Positions 7,949 through 16,496 of a stretch of 64,000 nt of DNA are shown here, one piece after another. The DNA comes from Cohnella sp. SGD-V74 (GTDB lineage: Bacteria; Bacillota; Bacilli; Paenibacillales; Paenibacillaceae): the NCBI RefSeq assembly GCF_003001675.1, contig NZ_PVYW01000012.1, positions 1 through 64,000 on the forward strand. Reading direction: 5' to 3'. Positions within the stretch are counted from its first letter, which is position 1. Every line of letters starts with the position of its first letter. Below the pieces are notes generated by a model. It saw only the letters and a program-made list of their open reading frames with translations. It had not been told where the DNA came from and made no database searches. The position numbers and the translations under genes are program-made.

Positions 7949-9202
7949 TCACTCGGCCGCATGCATCCCCGCCGTATATCCCGTCGAGAAAGCCGCCGTA
8001 ATGTTGTAGCCGCCCGTGTAGCCGTGGATGTCCAGCACTTCCCCGCAGAAGTACAGCCCCTTCGTCAGCTTCGATTCCATCGTTTTCGGGTCGATCTCCT
8101 TCAAGTTGACTCCGCCTCCCGTCACGAAGGCGTCCTCGATCGACAGCGTGCCGTACACCCGGACAGGGAACCGCTTGATCAGTCCGGCAAGACGGCTCCA
8201 CGCCTGGCGCGGCACGTTGTCGTACGTGACCGTCTCCGCCAGCTCGGCTCCGCGCAGCAGCGGGGGGATCATTTTCTCGGGGAGACAGGCTTTCAGCACG
8301 TTCTTGACGGCTTTCTTCGGCTCCAGCTCGGCGAGCTTCAGCGTCTCGCTGTACACCTCGTCGGGACTCTTGTCCGGCATCAGGTCGATCGCGACTTCGA
8401 CGTTGCCCGTCCCCGACGCCTTGAGCGCTTTGACGACGAACTGGCTGCACCGCAGCGCGATCGGGCCCGACAGGCCGAAATGCGTGAAGATCATGTCCCC
8501 GCGGTGTTCGACGACCCGCTTGCCCTTCGCATTCCATACCGACAGAGCGACATCTCTGAGGCTTAACCCTTGAAGCTCCTTGCTCGTAATAAAAGGTTCG
8601 TTGGACGTCAGCGGCACCTCCGTCGGGAACAGCTCGGTAATCGTATGCCCCGCCTTCTCCGCCCAAGCGTAGCCGTCTCCAGTAGAGCCTGTCTGCGGCA
8701 CCGATTTGCCTCCCGACGCGACGATGACGGAGCGGCAGACCAGAGTCTCTCCCGAGCGCAGCCGCACGCCCGCGACTCGTCCGTCCTCGTACAGCACAGT
8801 GTCTACGGGAGCGTTCACGCGGATGTCGACGCCCTGCTTGCGCACCTGGCCGATCAGAGTGTCCACGACCGTCTTGGCTCTGTCGGTCACGGGAAACATG
8901 CGGCCGTTATCTTCTTCTTTCAGCCGAATGCCCAAATTTTCGAAAAAAGCGATAATGTCCTTGTTGTTGAAATTGGCTAAGGAGCTGTGCAGAAATCGGC
9001 CGTTGCCGGGGATGTGCCGGATCAGCTCGTCGAGGTCCTTGTTGTTCGTCACGTTGCATCTTCCGCCGCCGGATATGCCGAGCTTGCGCCCCAGCTTGTC
9101 CCCTTTGTCGAGCAGCAGGACGCTCGCGCGCCGCTTGCTCGCGGCGATGGCGGCCATAAGTCCGGCGGAGCCCCCGCCGATGACGATCACGTCGTAGTTC
9201 AT
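7949..9202 (-). CDS. HI0933/YhiN-family FAD-dependent flavoprotein
   Basis: This 417-residue protein begins with a Rossmann dinucleotide-binding motif DVIVIGGGSAGLMAA, followed by the family-specific LGRKLGISGGGRCNVTN and, near the C-terminus, VTGGGVNLKEIDPKTMESK and GGYNITAAFSTG. These define the HI0933-like flavoprotein family, which includes BaiN-type reductases; the physiological substrate in bacilli is unknown. It stands alone between a bidirectional terminator and a kinase gene in the opposite direction. Length is typical and nothing appears broken. Confidence 0.9.
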   Translation of the reverse strand: MNYDVIVIGGGSAGLMAAIAASKRRASVLLLDKGDKLGRKLGISGGGRCNVTNNKDLDELIRHIPGNGRFLHSSLANFNNKDIIAFFENLGIRLKEEDNGRMFPVTDRAKTVVDTLIGQVRKQGVDIRVNAPVDTVLYEDGRVAGVRLRSGETLVCRSVIVASGGKSVPQTGSTGDGYAWAEKAGHTITELFPTEVPLTSNEPFITSKELQGLSLRDVALSVWNAKGKRVVEHRGDMIFTHFGLSGPIALRCSQFVVKALKASGTGNVEVAIDLMPDKSPDEVYSETLKLAELEPKKAVKNVLKACLPEKMIPPLLRGAELAETVTYDNVPRQAWSRLAGLIKRFPVRVYGTLSIEDAFVTGGGVNLKEIDPKTMESKLTKGLYFCGEVLDIHGYTGGYNITAAFSTGYTAGMHAAE

Positions 9203-9370
9203 GTTCGTTCTCCTGACTTGCGTTGATATCCTTCAAGTGTATCATCGGAAATGGCGAACGCAAAATCGGATTTTCATGTCAGGAAAGTTCATAAAATATT
9301 GGGGAAATGTTAATATAATTAAATACCTTATATTGTAACCCATGGAGAGATGTGCTTTAATCTAAGTGAT

Positions 9371-9400
9371 TCGTCTAGAAAATCGTCTAGTAAATTGTCT
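9371..9400 (+). promoter_or_regulatory. 12-bp-spaced direct repeats upstream of the kinase gene
   Basis: TCGTCTAG occurs at 9371-9378 and 9383-9390, with TTGTCT following at 9395-9400, so the motif returns every 12 bp. It sits about 75-100 bp before the kinase start in an AT-rich stretch. A binding site for an unknown regulator is possible. The rest of the 9203-9471 gap shows no gene. Confidence 0.4.
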
Positions 9401-9471
9401 TTACGATTAGTATGGATAAGAATGGATACGAATAGGTAGAGGCCGATCCGTCGCTACGGGAGGTTCGCTGG

Positions 9472-11121
9472 ATGTGGAAAGAATCGTTGCTGCAGATCCT
9501 GATTGCATTTCTTCCCGTTTTTATGTTCATGGTCTGGTACGACAAGCCGGAGAGAACCGGCCATTCGCACATTTTCATCGGAATTTGCTGCGGACTGGCC
9601 ATGCTCTTGAACATGAACTTTACGACAGTGAACAACCACGGAGTCCACTTTGACCTGCGCCACGTTCCGTTTCTGATCGGTTCGATCTATGGCGGCGTCC
9701 CGATCGCTTTCGGGCTGCTGGTTTTATATATCGTTACGCGTCTTGGGGAGATCGCTTACCGGTGGGAGTACTTCGTGTTTATCGGTTTCCTGGCGGCTTA
9801 CATCCCCGTGCTGTTCTCGAAGATACCCGGGTACGGCTCCCGCCATCGCAGAGGAAAGCTTAAGCTTGTCCTCTATTTATGCTTGTTTCTCTCGCTTTTT
9901 CAGATGGCCTCTTACCTTGTCGGCATGCCGGGAAGCTTGCTGGACAACCTGCCTGAGATCATGGGCGTGCTGGTCGCCTTCGTATCCGTCTTCGTCGCCG
10001 TAACGGTGCTGTGCGCGCATTTCATCGAATTGAGCTTCGAGAGAATTCAACTGCAGCTGCAGCTGCACGACGTGTCGTTGAAATATCGCAAAGAGATGCG
10101 CAGGCTGCAGCAATTCATCGACAACTCGCCGCTTATGGTCATGTTTTTCGATAATCAAGGAAAAATTACCCACGTGAACGATATGACGTTGACCCTCGCC
10201 GCTCCGCTCGGGAGGAACGATCTGCTGCAGAGGAAGTTCTCGCTGCTTCTTGAACGATTGGACACGAAGCTCGACTACGATCCCGTGGAACGGATTTTGC
10301 AGGGCGAAGAGAAGCTGACGGATATTCTCAGGCTGAACGACCGCATGTTCTATACGATCTACTGCTCGATCAAGGACATGCCCTCCCAGGGAACGGACGG
10401 GGTGCTGTTCATCGGCCACGACGTCACCGAGCTTCATCGGCTGAAGGACGAGGTCGACAGAATGGAGAGGCTGAGTCTGGTCGGACAGATGGCGGCGAGC
10501 ATCACGCACGAGATCCGCAATCCGCTGGCGGTGATCCGCGGATTCGTGCAGCTGCTTAACGAGCGCAGCCCGGCGGAGCAGAAAACGTATTTCCGCATCG
10601 TACTGGAAGAGCTGGACCGCACGAACGCGATCATCAACGATTTTCTGTCGCTGGCGCAAAACCGCATCGTCGAGAAGGAGCCTTCCAACCTGAACGAGCT
10701 GTTGGGCGATCTTCTTCCTCTGATCTGGGCGGACGCCAACATGCGGGGACAGATTATCGATCTGCGAACGGACGACAGTCTGGAGCCGATTCCGATGAAC
10801 AGCAAAGAGATGAAGCAGCTTGTGCTCAATTTGTCCCGCAACGGCATGGAGGCGATGAACGACAAGGGCGTGCTGAGAATCGAGACGCAGAACCTTGCGG
10901 ACGCGGTGCAGCTGCGCGTCAGCGACAACGGCGTCGGCATTCCGCCGGAGAAGCTGAATCGGCTGTTCGAGCCGTTCTTCACGACGAAGACGAACGGAAC
11001 CGGCCTCGGCTTGGCGTTGTGCCTGAGCATCGTGGAGCGTCATCATGGCAAAATCCACGTGGAATCGACGGTCGGCGAAGGAACGACCTTCATCGTCTCG
11101 TTCGCGAAGTCCGCGAGCTGA
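9472..11121 (+). CDS. Membrane sensor histidine kinase (LytS-like 5TM, PAS), KinB-like
   Basis: The 549-residue protein has an N-terminal multi-helix sensor (residues 5-185, 5TM/LytS type, with NFTTVNNHGVHFDLRHVP), a PAS-like domain (about 210-320), a dimerisation domain with the phospho-acceptor in THEIRNPL (His346) and an HATPase domain with LVLNLSRNGMEAM, VSDNGVGIP, LFEPFFTTK and GTGLGLAL. This architecture matches KinB-type sporulation phosphorelay kinases of bacilli. No response regulator gene is adjacent, as expected for a phosphorelay input kinase. The role in sporulation is inference from architecture and host. Confidence 0.9.
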   Translation: MWKESLLQILIAFLPVFMFMVWYDKPERTGHSHIFIGICCGLAMLLNMNFTTVNNHGVHFDLRHVPFLIGSIYGGVPIAFGLLVLYIVTRLGEIAYRWEYFVFIGFLAAYIPVLFSKIPGYGSRHRRGKLKLVLYLCLFLSLFQMASYLVGMPGSLLDNLPEIMGVLVAFVSVFVAVTVLCAHFIELSFERIQLQLQLHDVSLKYRKEMRRLQQFIDNSPLMVMFFDNQGKITHVNDMTLTLAAPLGRNDLLQRKFSLLLERLDTKLDYDPVERILQGEEKLTDILRLNDRMFYTIYCSIKDMPSQGTDGVLFIGHDVTELHRLKDEVDRMERLSLVGQMAASITHEIRNPLAVIRGFVQLLNERSPAEQKTYFRIVLEELDRTNAIINDFLSLAQNRIVEKEPSNLNELLGDLLPLIWADANMRGQIIDLRTDDSLEPIPMNSKEMKQLVLNLSRNGMEAMNDKGVLRIETQNLADAVQLRVSDNGVGIPPEKLNRLFEPFFTTKTNGTGLGLALCLSIVERHHGKIHVESTVGEGTTFIVSFAKSAS

Positions 11122-11198
11122 GGCCTGCCTTGAGCGGATAACTGCCGCCGTTTCGGTTACACTACGGAGGAAACGACCAGACAAGGAGGATGTTTCCA

Positions 11199-11323
11199 TG
11201 CCCAGAAACGAAGGATCGTCGAAGTCCGGACGGTCGGCCGAAGATCGCAGCAAGAGCAAAACTTCTCCGCTATCCCCCGCCTTCGACAAGAAACTCGACG
11301 GTCCCAACCGTCCCTCGACCTGA
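11199..11323 (+). CDS. Short basic protein of 41 residues
   Basis: AAGGAGG is followed by an ATG at 11199 and a 41-codon frame beginning MPRNEGSSKSG and ending LDGPNRPST. It is rich in Ser, Lys and Arg, with the tail PAFDKKLDGPNRPST. The next gene starts two bases after its stop, so the two are likely co-translated. I do not recognise a function; small basic Ser-rich proteins of this size in spore-formers are often sporulation products, which is only a suggestion. Confidence 0.65.
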
Positions 11324-11325
11324 TC

Positions 11326-11745
11326 ATGGGCGGCTACGGGAGGAAGGGCAAGCCCTATGCGGGAGCAACCCCCGCGCCGGGGCGCGACGATCCGGAATTG
11401 GACCCGTTCGAGATCGAGTTCCGGCCGGAGTTCCGCCAAGGCAGGGGGCCGAGGGAGCCGTTCGTGAACGAGCACGGCGTCGTGATCGGAGATCACGATT
11501 ACGAGTCGGAGCAATCCCCCTTGGAACAGTGGAGCGCGGAGACGGACCCGTCCGTCATGGCGGGGGAGCAGTGGGTGCATCCTTACAAGGATATCGGGTT
11601 TCTGACCAGCGAGAATCGCGATTTGTTCGAGCGGGGAATCTCGTCGACCAGGCCGTTCTCGCATCCGACACACTCCACCGGTTCGGCCATCGACGCCGAC
11701 GAGGACGCCGGTTATCCGGTGCCGGAAGTGCTGGACGAGCCCTGA
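11326..11745 (+). CDS. Acidic protein of unknown function, possibly DUF3905-like
   Basis: This 139-residue acidic soluble protein contains DPFEIEFRPEFRQGRGPREP, VNEHGVVIGDHDYESEQSP and WVHPYKDIGFLTSENRDLF, conserved-looking blocks that resemble the DUF3905 family of bacilli as far as I recall. The ATG is two bases after the preceding stop and lacks its own good ribosome site, indicating translational coupling to the 41-residue gene. No signal peptide or membrane segment is seen. Function is unknown. Confidence 0.75.
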   Translation: MGGYGRKGKPYAGATPAPGRDDPELDPFEIEFRPEFRQGRGPREPFVNEHGVVIGDHDYESEQSPLEQWSAETDPSVMAGEQWVHPYKDIGFLTSENRDLFERGISSTRPFSHPTHSTGSAIDADEDAGYPVPEVLDEP

Positions 11746-11803
11746 GCCCCGCCCGCTGCGAAGCGCCGATCGAAAGCAGGGTCCGCTTGCAGGCCCAAGA
11801 GCT

Positions 11804-11833
11804 TTGACGGAGCTTGCGGCAGCGCGGTATAAT
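11804..11833 (+). promoter_or_regulatory. Sigma-A type promoter for the bacilliredoxin gene
   Basis: TTGACG (11804-11809) and TATAAT (11828-11833) are separated by 18 bp, about 60 bp before the start of the next gene. Confidence 0.85.
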
Positions 11834-11892
11834 GAAACTCAGCGGAACGTGCATGCCGCCAATTTCTCGTTGGGAAAGAGAGGCGCCTTATT

Positions 11893-12327
11893 ATGTCGAT
11901 GTCTTTCGAAAGATATATGCTGGATATGATTCAACCGATGCGCGACGACTTGACGCGGATCGGCATTCAGGAGCTGAGAACTCCGGAGGAAGTGGAAGAG
12001 AACCTTCCCGGAGCTGCCGGCACGGCGCTTGTCGTCGTGAACTCCGTGTGCGGCTGCGCCGCGGGACAATGCCGTCCTGGAGTCGCCGAAGCGCTGAAGC
12101 ACGACGCCGTGCCCGATCATCTGTTCACGGTGTTCGCGGGTCAGGACAAGGAAGCGACGGCGAAAGCGCGGGAGTATTTCCTGCCGTACCCGCCATCCTC
12201 TCCTTCGATCGCGCTGATGAAAGACGGAGAGCTCGTGCACTTCATCGAGAGACATCAGATCGAGAATCGCAGCGCGGCGGAGATCGCGGCCGATTTGACC
12301 GATGCTTTCGACCGTTATTGCCGGTAA
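11893..12327 (+). CDS. Bacilliredoxin (YphP/YqiW, BrxA/BrxB family)
   Basis: Bacilliredoxins remove bacillithiol from mixed disulfides on cytoplasmic proteins after oxidative stress. The 144-residue protein has the family CGC active site in VVVNSVCGCAAGQCRPG and the family-typical regions MIQPMRDDLTRIGI and ALMKDGELVHFIERHQIE. A third cysteine lies five residues after the CGC motif, where relatives I remember often have a non-cysteine; this could alter resolving chemistry. The gene has its own promoter and a terminator behind it, so it is probably monocistronic. Which of the two Bacillus paralogues it corresponds to cannot be told. Confidence 0.92.
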   Translation: MSMSFERYMLDMIQPMRDDLTRIGIQELRTPEEVEENLPGAAGTALVVVNSVCGCAAGQCRPGVAEALKHDAVPDHLFTVFAGQDKEATAKAREYFLPYPPSSPSIALMKDGELVHFIERHQIENRSAAEIAADLTDAFDRYCR

Positions 12328-12336
12328 GAAAGCCGT

Positions 12337-12382
12337 TCCCGGAGGCAGAGGCCGCTCGCGCCCGAGCCGCCGGGATATTTTT
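12337..12382 (+). terminator. Terminator after the bacilliredoxin gene
   Basis: TCCCGG (12337-12342) pairs with CCGGGA (12370-12375), a GC-rich inner region can pair further, and TATTTTTT follows directly. Confidence 0.65.
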
Positions 12383-12406
12383 TGCGATTAAGGAGGTTGG
12401 CGTAAG

Positions 12407-13219
12407 ATGACGACGCTTCAGCAAGAGATTATCGAGAAGCTTGGCGTTAAGCCGACGATCGACGTCGACGAAGAGATCAGGCGGAGAGTCCAGTTCTTGA
12501 AAGATTACGTCGTGCAGGCCGGAGCGACCGGGCTGTTGATCGCGATCAGCGGCGGAGTGGACAGCGCGGTGGCGGCCGGACTGTGCAAGCTCGCAACGGA
12601 CGAATTGTCGCGGGAGACGGGCAAGGACTACATAACGCTGGGCGTGTTCCAGCCTTACGGCGAGCAGGAGGACATTCATCACAGCTACGAAGTGGCCGAA
12701 GCGTTCAAGCTGACGCACAAAGTCGAGACGAACATCGAGGACGCGGTCGACGAGATCGCGCTGGAAACGGAGCATGCGTTCAAAGCTCTGCAGATCCACC
12801 GCCATATGAGCCGGGGAGGCAAGGGGAACGTCAAAGCCCGTACGAGAATGGTCGTGCAGTACGCGCTCGCCTTCGATCTGAACCTGCTCGTCGTAGGCAC
12901 GGACCACGCTTCCGAGGCGCTTACGGGCTTCTTCACGAAGTGGGGGGACGGCGCCGTCGACATTACCCCGCTCAGCACGCTGAACAAGCGTCAAATCCGG
13001 GAGCTGGCCCGCCGCCTCGGCGTGCCCGCCAGCGTCGTCGACAAGGCTCCGACCGCAGGGCTGTGGGAAGGCCAGACCGACGAGGGAGAGCTGGGGGTCA
13101 CTTACGACGACAACAGCGCCTATCTGGAAGGCAAGGATATCGATCCGCAAGCCAGGGAAAACCTCGAGCAGCGCTACTTGCGCACGCAGCATAAGCGCCA
13201 GCCGATTCCGGGGATCTGA
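12407..13219 (+). CDS. nadE: NH3-dependent NAD+ synthetase
   Basis: Amidates nicotinic acid adenine dinucleotide to NAD+ using ATP and ammonia. The 270-residue length and the lack of a glutaminase domain indicate the ammonia-dependent type. The PP-loop LIAISGGVDSAVAAGL lies near residue 45, and KARTRMVVQYALA, VVGTDHASEALTGFFTKWGDG and PTAGLWEGQTDE are family hallmarks. GGAGG precedes the ATG. acpS starts nine bases after the stop, so both are probably one transcript. Confidence 0.96.
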   Translation: MTTLQQEIIEKLGVKPTIDVDEEIRRRVQFLKDYVVQAGATGLLIAISGGVDSAVAAGLCKLATDELSRETGKDYITLGVFQPYGEQEDIHHSYEVAEAFKLTHKVETNIEDAVDEIALETEHAFKALQIHRHMSRGGKGNVKARTRMVVQYALAFDLNLLVVGTDHASEALTGFFTKWGDGAVDITPLSTLNKRQIRELARRLGVPASVVDKAPTAGLWEGQTDEGELGVTYDDNSAYLEGKDIDPQARENLEQRYLRTQHKRQPIPGI

Positions 13220-13228
13220 CCGCTCGGC

Positions 13229-13621
13229 ATGATTGTCGGAATCGGTCTGGATGTCGTGGAGACGGCGCGGATGGCGAACATTCTCGCGGGGCGCAGCGGG
13301 TCTAGGTTTATCGACAGGGTGCTGACGCCTGCGGAGCGGAAGGCCTGGGAAGCTCTGCCGCCCCGGCGGGCGTTGGAATACGCCAGCGGCAGGTTCGCCG
13401 CCAAGGAAGCGGTCGTGAAGGCGCTGGGATGCGGGATCGGAGCGACGGTGGGATTCCAGGATATCGAGGTGATCGCCGACGAGCTTGGCAAGCCCGTATG
13501 CAGGCTGTCTTCCGCCGCGATCGCGCGTCTCGGTTGGGAAGATCCGAATTATCGGCTGCATATCGCGATTACGCACGAACGCGCGCTCGCGGCGGCTACC
13601 GCCCTAATCGAAAAGCTATGA
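13229..13621 (+). CDS. acpS: Holo-acyl-carrier-protein synthase
   Basis: Transfers the phosphopantetheine arm from coenzyme A to acyl carrier protein, essential for fatty acid synthesis. The 130-residue length is typical. GIGLDVVETARM (metal-binding Asp) and GRFAAKEAVVKALG (catalytic Glu and Lys) are the two diagnostic motifs, and ITHERALAAATA is the C-terminal conserved block. It lies directly behind nadE and is followed by a stem-loop. Nothing unusual. Confidence 0.96.
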   Translation: MIVGIGLDVVETARMANILAGRSGSRFIDRVLTPAERKAWEALPPRRALEYASGRFAAKEAVVKALGCGIGATVGFQDIEVIADELGKPVCRLSSAAIARLGWEDPNYRLHIAITHERALAAATALIEKL

Positions 13622-13632
13622 GCGACACCAGT

Positions 13633-13664
13633 CCGGCAGAAATACGCTGCCGGGCTGTTATTTA
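13633..13664 (+). terminator. Terminator after acpS
   Basis: CCGGCAG (13633-13639) pairs with CTGCCGG (13647-13653), followed by GCTGTTATTTATT. The T-tract is interrupted, so strength is moderate. Confidence 0.55.
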
Positions 13665-13690
13665 TTGGGTTGGCGATTATGATATGGTAA

Positions 13691-13719
13691 TTTACGCTTC
13701 GCGAATCGTGACGTATAAT
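13691..13719 (+). promoter_or_regulatory. Promoter of the AraC-type regulator gene
   Basis: TTTACG (13691-13696) and TATAAT (13714-13719) with a 17-bp spacer, upstream of the regulator start. Confidence 0.8.
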
Positions 13720-13771
13720 GGAATAATGTTAAGGGGATGAAATTTAATTTTATCCGGATAATGGGGCATTG

Positions 13772-14659
13772 ATGATGAGAACGAATTATATCACGATCAT
13801 GATGAAGCACTTCGAACAGATGAATCTCGAGGTGGCCGCGGCGGCGGAGACCGTACTGGACGCTTCGGTTCTGAAGGACAAGGACACCGTATACGATTGT
13901 CATCGCTTCTTGTTCGTCAGATCTTCGGGCGAAGGCAAGCTGATCGCCCAGAACAAGGAGATTCCGCTGGAGAGCGGCAAGCTGTTTATTTTGTTGGCGG
14001 GCATGCCGCATCGCATCGTGCTGGAGCCGGGCGAATCGGCGACGCTGCAATGGTGCCATTTTCGCAGCAGCTACGAGGATCGGGACTTGTACCGGGCGCT
14101 GCAGATTCCGTTCCACATCCAGGTGGAGGACGAGACGGCGGTATCGGGCATCTTCGTCTGCCTGTTCGAGGAGCTGGCGCGCAACGGCTTGACCTCCAAG
14201 CTTAAGATCAAGGCGGCGATGCTGGAGCTGATCAGCTATTATTTGGACAGCCTTTCGCTGATCGACAACACGGCTCCCACAGACGATCTGCAGAAGATCG
14301 ATATGGTGCTGAAGTACATCGACGAGCATCTCGCGGACAACATTACGGTCGAGAACATGGCCAAGCAGGTCTACTTGCACCCGAATTATTTTATCGTGTT
14401 TTTCAAAGGAATTCTCGGCTATTCGCCGATTCAGTACGTGAATCTCAGACGGATGGAGATCGCCAAGAGCCTGCTTCTGAAGCAGGACAGCAACGTATCC
14501 TCGGTCGCCGGGCAAGTCGGCATGCAAATCTATTACTTCTCCAGAATGTTCAAAGCGCATACGGGATTGACGCCAAGCCGCTTCCGCAAGCAGGCGGCGT
14601 TCATCGCGGCTTCGTCCGGAGAGGACAGCAACGAGAGGGAAGAGGGGAAATCGCGTTGA
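13772..14659 (+). CDS. AraC-family transcriptional regulator
   Basis: About 295 residues: an N-terminal cupin-like sensing domain (HRFLFVRSSGEG and PHRIVLEPGESATLQW) and a C-terminal pair of helix-turn-helix motifs (residues about 185-280, with VYLHPNYFIVFFKGILGYSPIQYV and IYYFSRMFKAHTGLTPSRFR). Such proteins usually activate sugar uptake or hydrolysis genes in response to a ligand; the target here is unknown and no sugar genes adjoin. Start choice among a TTG and two consecutive ATGs is uncertain. The stop overlaps the mutY start by four bases, so expression of the two genes is linked. Confidence 0.9.
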   Translation: MMRTNYITIMMKHFEQMNLEVAAAAETVLDASVLKDKDTVYDCHRFLFVRSSGEGKLIAQNKEIPLESGKLFILLAGMPHRIVLEPGESATLQWCHFRSSYEDRDLYRALQIPFHIQVEDETAVSGIFVCLFEELARNGLTSKLKIKAAMLELISYYLDSLSLIDNTAPTDDLQKIDMVLKYIDEHLADNITVENMAKQVYLHPNYFIVFFKGILGYSPIQYVNLRRMEIAKSLLLKQDSNVSSVAGQVGMQIYYFSRMFKAHTGLTPSRFRKQAAFIAASSGEDSNEREEGKSR

Positions 14660-15774
14660 CGGCAACGGACGACAAACGGTATTTCGGCGAAGGTTTGCTG
14701 CGGTGGTATCGCAAGGTGCGGCGCGATCTGCCCTGGCGAAGAAGCCGGGATCCATATCATATTTGGGTGTCCGAAATTATGCTTCAGCAGACACGCGTGG
14801 ATACGGTCATTCCGTATTTCAACCGGTTCGTGGACCGCTTTCCGACGCTTCGCCATCTGGCCGAGGCGCCTGAGGACGACGTGCTGAAGCATTGGGAAGG
14901 ATTGGGCTACTACTCCAGAGCGCGCAATCTGCAAGCGGCCGCGCGCGAGGTGGCCGAGCGCTACGGGGGAGAAGTTCCCCGGAGCAAAGCGGAGGTGTCC
15001 GCGCTGAAAGGCGTCGGTCCGTATACGACGGGCGCGATTCTCAGCATCGCTTACGATCAGCCGGAACCGGCCGTGGACGGCAACGTGATGAGGGTGCTGT
15101 CCCGGTACTTCTGCCTCGAGGACGACATCGCCCGCCCGGCGACGCGGATCGGGATGGAAGGGCTGGCTCAGTCGCTTATTCCGGAAGGGCAGGCCGCCGA
15201 CTTCAATCAGGCGTTGATGGAACTGGGAGCGATGGTGTGCACGCCGAAATCCCCGTCCTGCCCGGAGTGTCCCGTAGGCGAGCGATGCGAGGGCCGGCTT
15301 CAAGGCAAGGAACGGGAGCTCCCGGTGAAGACGAAGGCCAAGAAGGCGAGACCGGTGTTCCGCTGGGCCGCCCTGATCGAGGGGAGCGGGGCGTTCGCCG
15401 GCAAGGTGCTCGTCCGGCAGCGGCCCGAGACGGGACTGCTGGCGCAAATGTGGGAGCTTCCGCACATTGAAGTGCCGGACGAGGACGCGTGGATTCGGCC
15501 GGAGGAAGGGGCGGCGCTGCTGGAGGCGGCCCTTGCGGAGGACGGCGTCCTTGTGAAGGCGGCGTCCGGCGAGGTCGTCGGGGAGGCGCAGCATATTTTC
15601 ACCCATCTCGTCTGGAAAATCAAAGTGCTGGGCGCCTCGGCGCTGGAGGAGCAATACGTGGCCGACAGGACCGGCTACCGCTGGGTCGGCCCGGAAGAGT
15701 TCGAGAACTACGCGTGGCCGAACGTGTTTCGCAAATTGTTAACGGAATATTTCCTTCTTACTCTGCGACGATAA
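14656..15774 (+). CDS. mutY: A/G-specific adenine glycosylase MutY
   Basis: Base-excision repair enzyme that removes adenine opposite 8-oxoguanine. The 372-residue protein has the helix-hairpin-helix region LKGVGPYTTGAILSIA with the catalytic Asp in the following AVDGNVMRVLSR, a [4Fe-4S] cluster motif C-x6-C-x2-C-x5-C (CTPKSPSCPECPVGERC), and a C-terminal NUDIX-like 8-oxoguanine recognition domain (residues about 235-370). TTG at 14656 is the start, overlapping the upstream stop, with AGAGGGGA before it. A strong terminator follows. Confidence 0.96.
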   Translation: MTATDDKRYFGEGLLRWYRKVRRDLPWRRSRDPYHIWVSEIMLQQTRVDTVIPYFNRFVDRFPTLRHLAEAPEDDVLKHWEGLGYYSRARNLQAAAREVAERYGGEVPRSKAEVSALKGVGPYTTGAILSIAYDQPEPAVDGNVMRVLSRYFCLEDDIARPATRIGMEGLAQSLIPEGQAADFNQALMELGAMVCTPKSPSCPECPVGERCEGRLQGKERELPVKTKAKKARPVFRWAALIEGSGAFAGKVLVRQRPETGLLAQMWELPHIEVPDEDAWIRPEEGAALLEAALAEDGVLVKAASGEVVGEAQHIFTHLVWKIKVLGASALEEQYVADRTGYRWVGPEEFENYAWPNVFRKLLTEYFLLTLRR

Positions 15775-15807
15775 GCCGGGCTGTTAAGCCAGGCTGCGCA
15801 GGGGCTC

Positions 15808-15838
15808 GCCAAGGCGCGTTATGCGCCTTGGCTTTTTT
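15808..15838 (+). terminator. Strong intrinsic terminator after mutY
   Basis: GCCAAGGCGC (15808-15817), loop GTTAT, GCGCCTTGGC (15823-15832) and TTTTTT. Confidence 0.96.
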
Positions 15839-16046
15839 GCGTTTTGAGCCCGTGCATCCGATGCCCAAACAATTTCTTAACAACTGTACGATTCGGTTAG
15901 CGAAAAACATATCTGTCTCATATTCAGTAAGCACAAGATTTAATAATTCCGCCTTACAGTAAAGGAAGATGAGGAACGTATCAGACGCAAGCAAGGAGGC
16001 GGCCGTCAGTTATGCAAGCTGACATCATAGATTGAGGAGGCATGAA

Positions 16047-16454
16047 GTGAAGCTAATACAGTTTTACAGACAGCTTTTCCTGGAGGCGATCAATATGTAC
16101 GAGCCGGTGTGGGAAGAAGATGCGGTGTCGTTCGGTTACCGTTGGCACAAGCGGAACTACCCTTTGAGAGAGCAATTTCAAATCAGGGACATGGATCCCG
16201 AATATCCTGCGCTTATGTATTCGCTGATCTTGCCGGAGGCTTATCTGGAAACGACGATTTACGAGGAAATCAAAAGATACCCTTCCAAATACGAGCTGTC
16301 CATCGTGATTCTGAATCGCCAAGTTTGGCTTAACGCGACGCTTCAGACGGACAAGCTCCAGGATTCCCTGATGGGCTTTCTCTACCAGTCGCGCGGAGAG
16401 TTAATGAATATATTGGATTGCATCATTCGGCTGCCGGCAGAGACCGAGGTTTAA
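16047..16454 (+). CDS. Hypothetical 135-residue protein in front of a chemotaxis operon
   Basis: I do not recognise this protein. GTG at 16047 follows GAGGAGG with a six-base spacer; a TTG at 16032 would overlap that ribosome site and is less likely. The product is aromatic-rich and mixed charge, with FGYRWHKRNYPLREQF and FLYQSRGELMNILDCIIRLP, and no signal peptide or membrane segment. It lies about 45 bp before the receptor gene in the same direction and could belong to that transcript, but there is no evidence for a chemotaxis role. Confidence 0.7.
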   Translation: MKLIQFYRQLFLEAINMYEPVWEEDAVSFGYRWHKRNYPLREQFQIRDMDPEYPALMYSLILPEAYLETTIYEEIKRYPSKYELSIVILNRQVWLNATLQTDKLQDSLMGFLYQSRGELMNILDCIIRLPAETEV

Positions 16455-16496
16455 CAACGGATTGCGGTCGTCACCGGCAAAACCCTTAAAGGAGAC

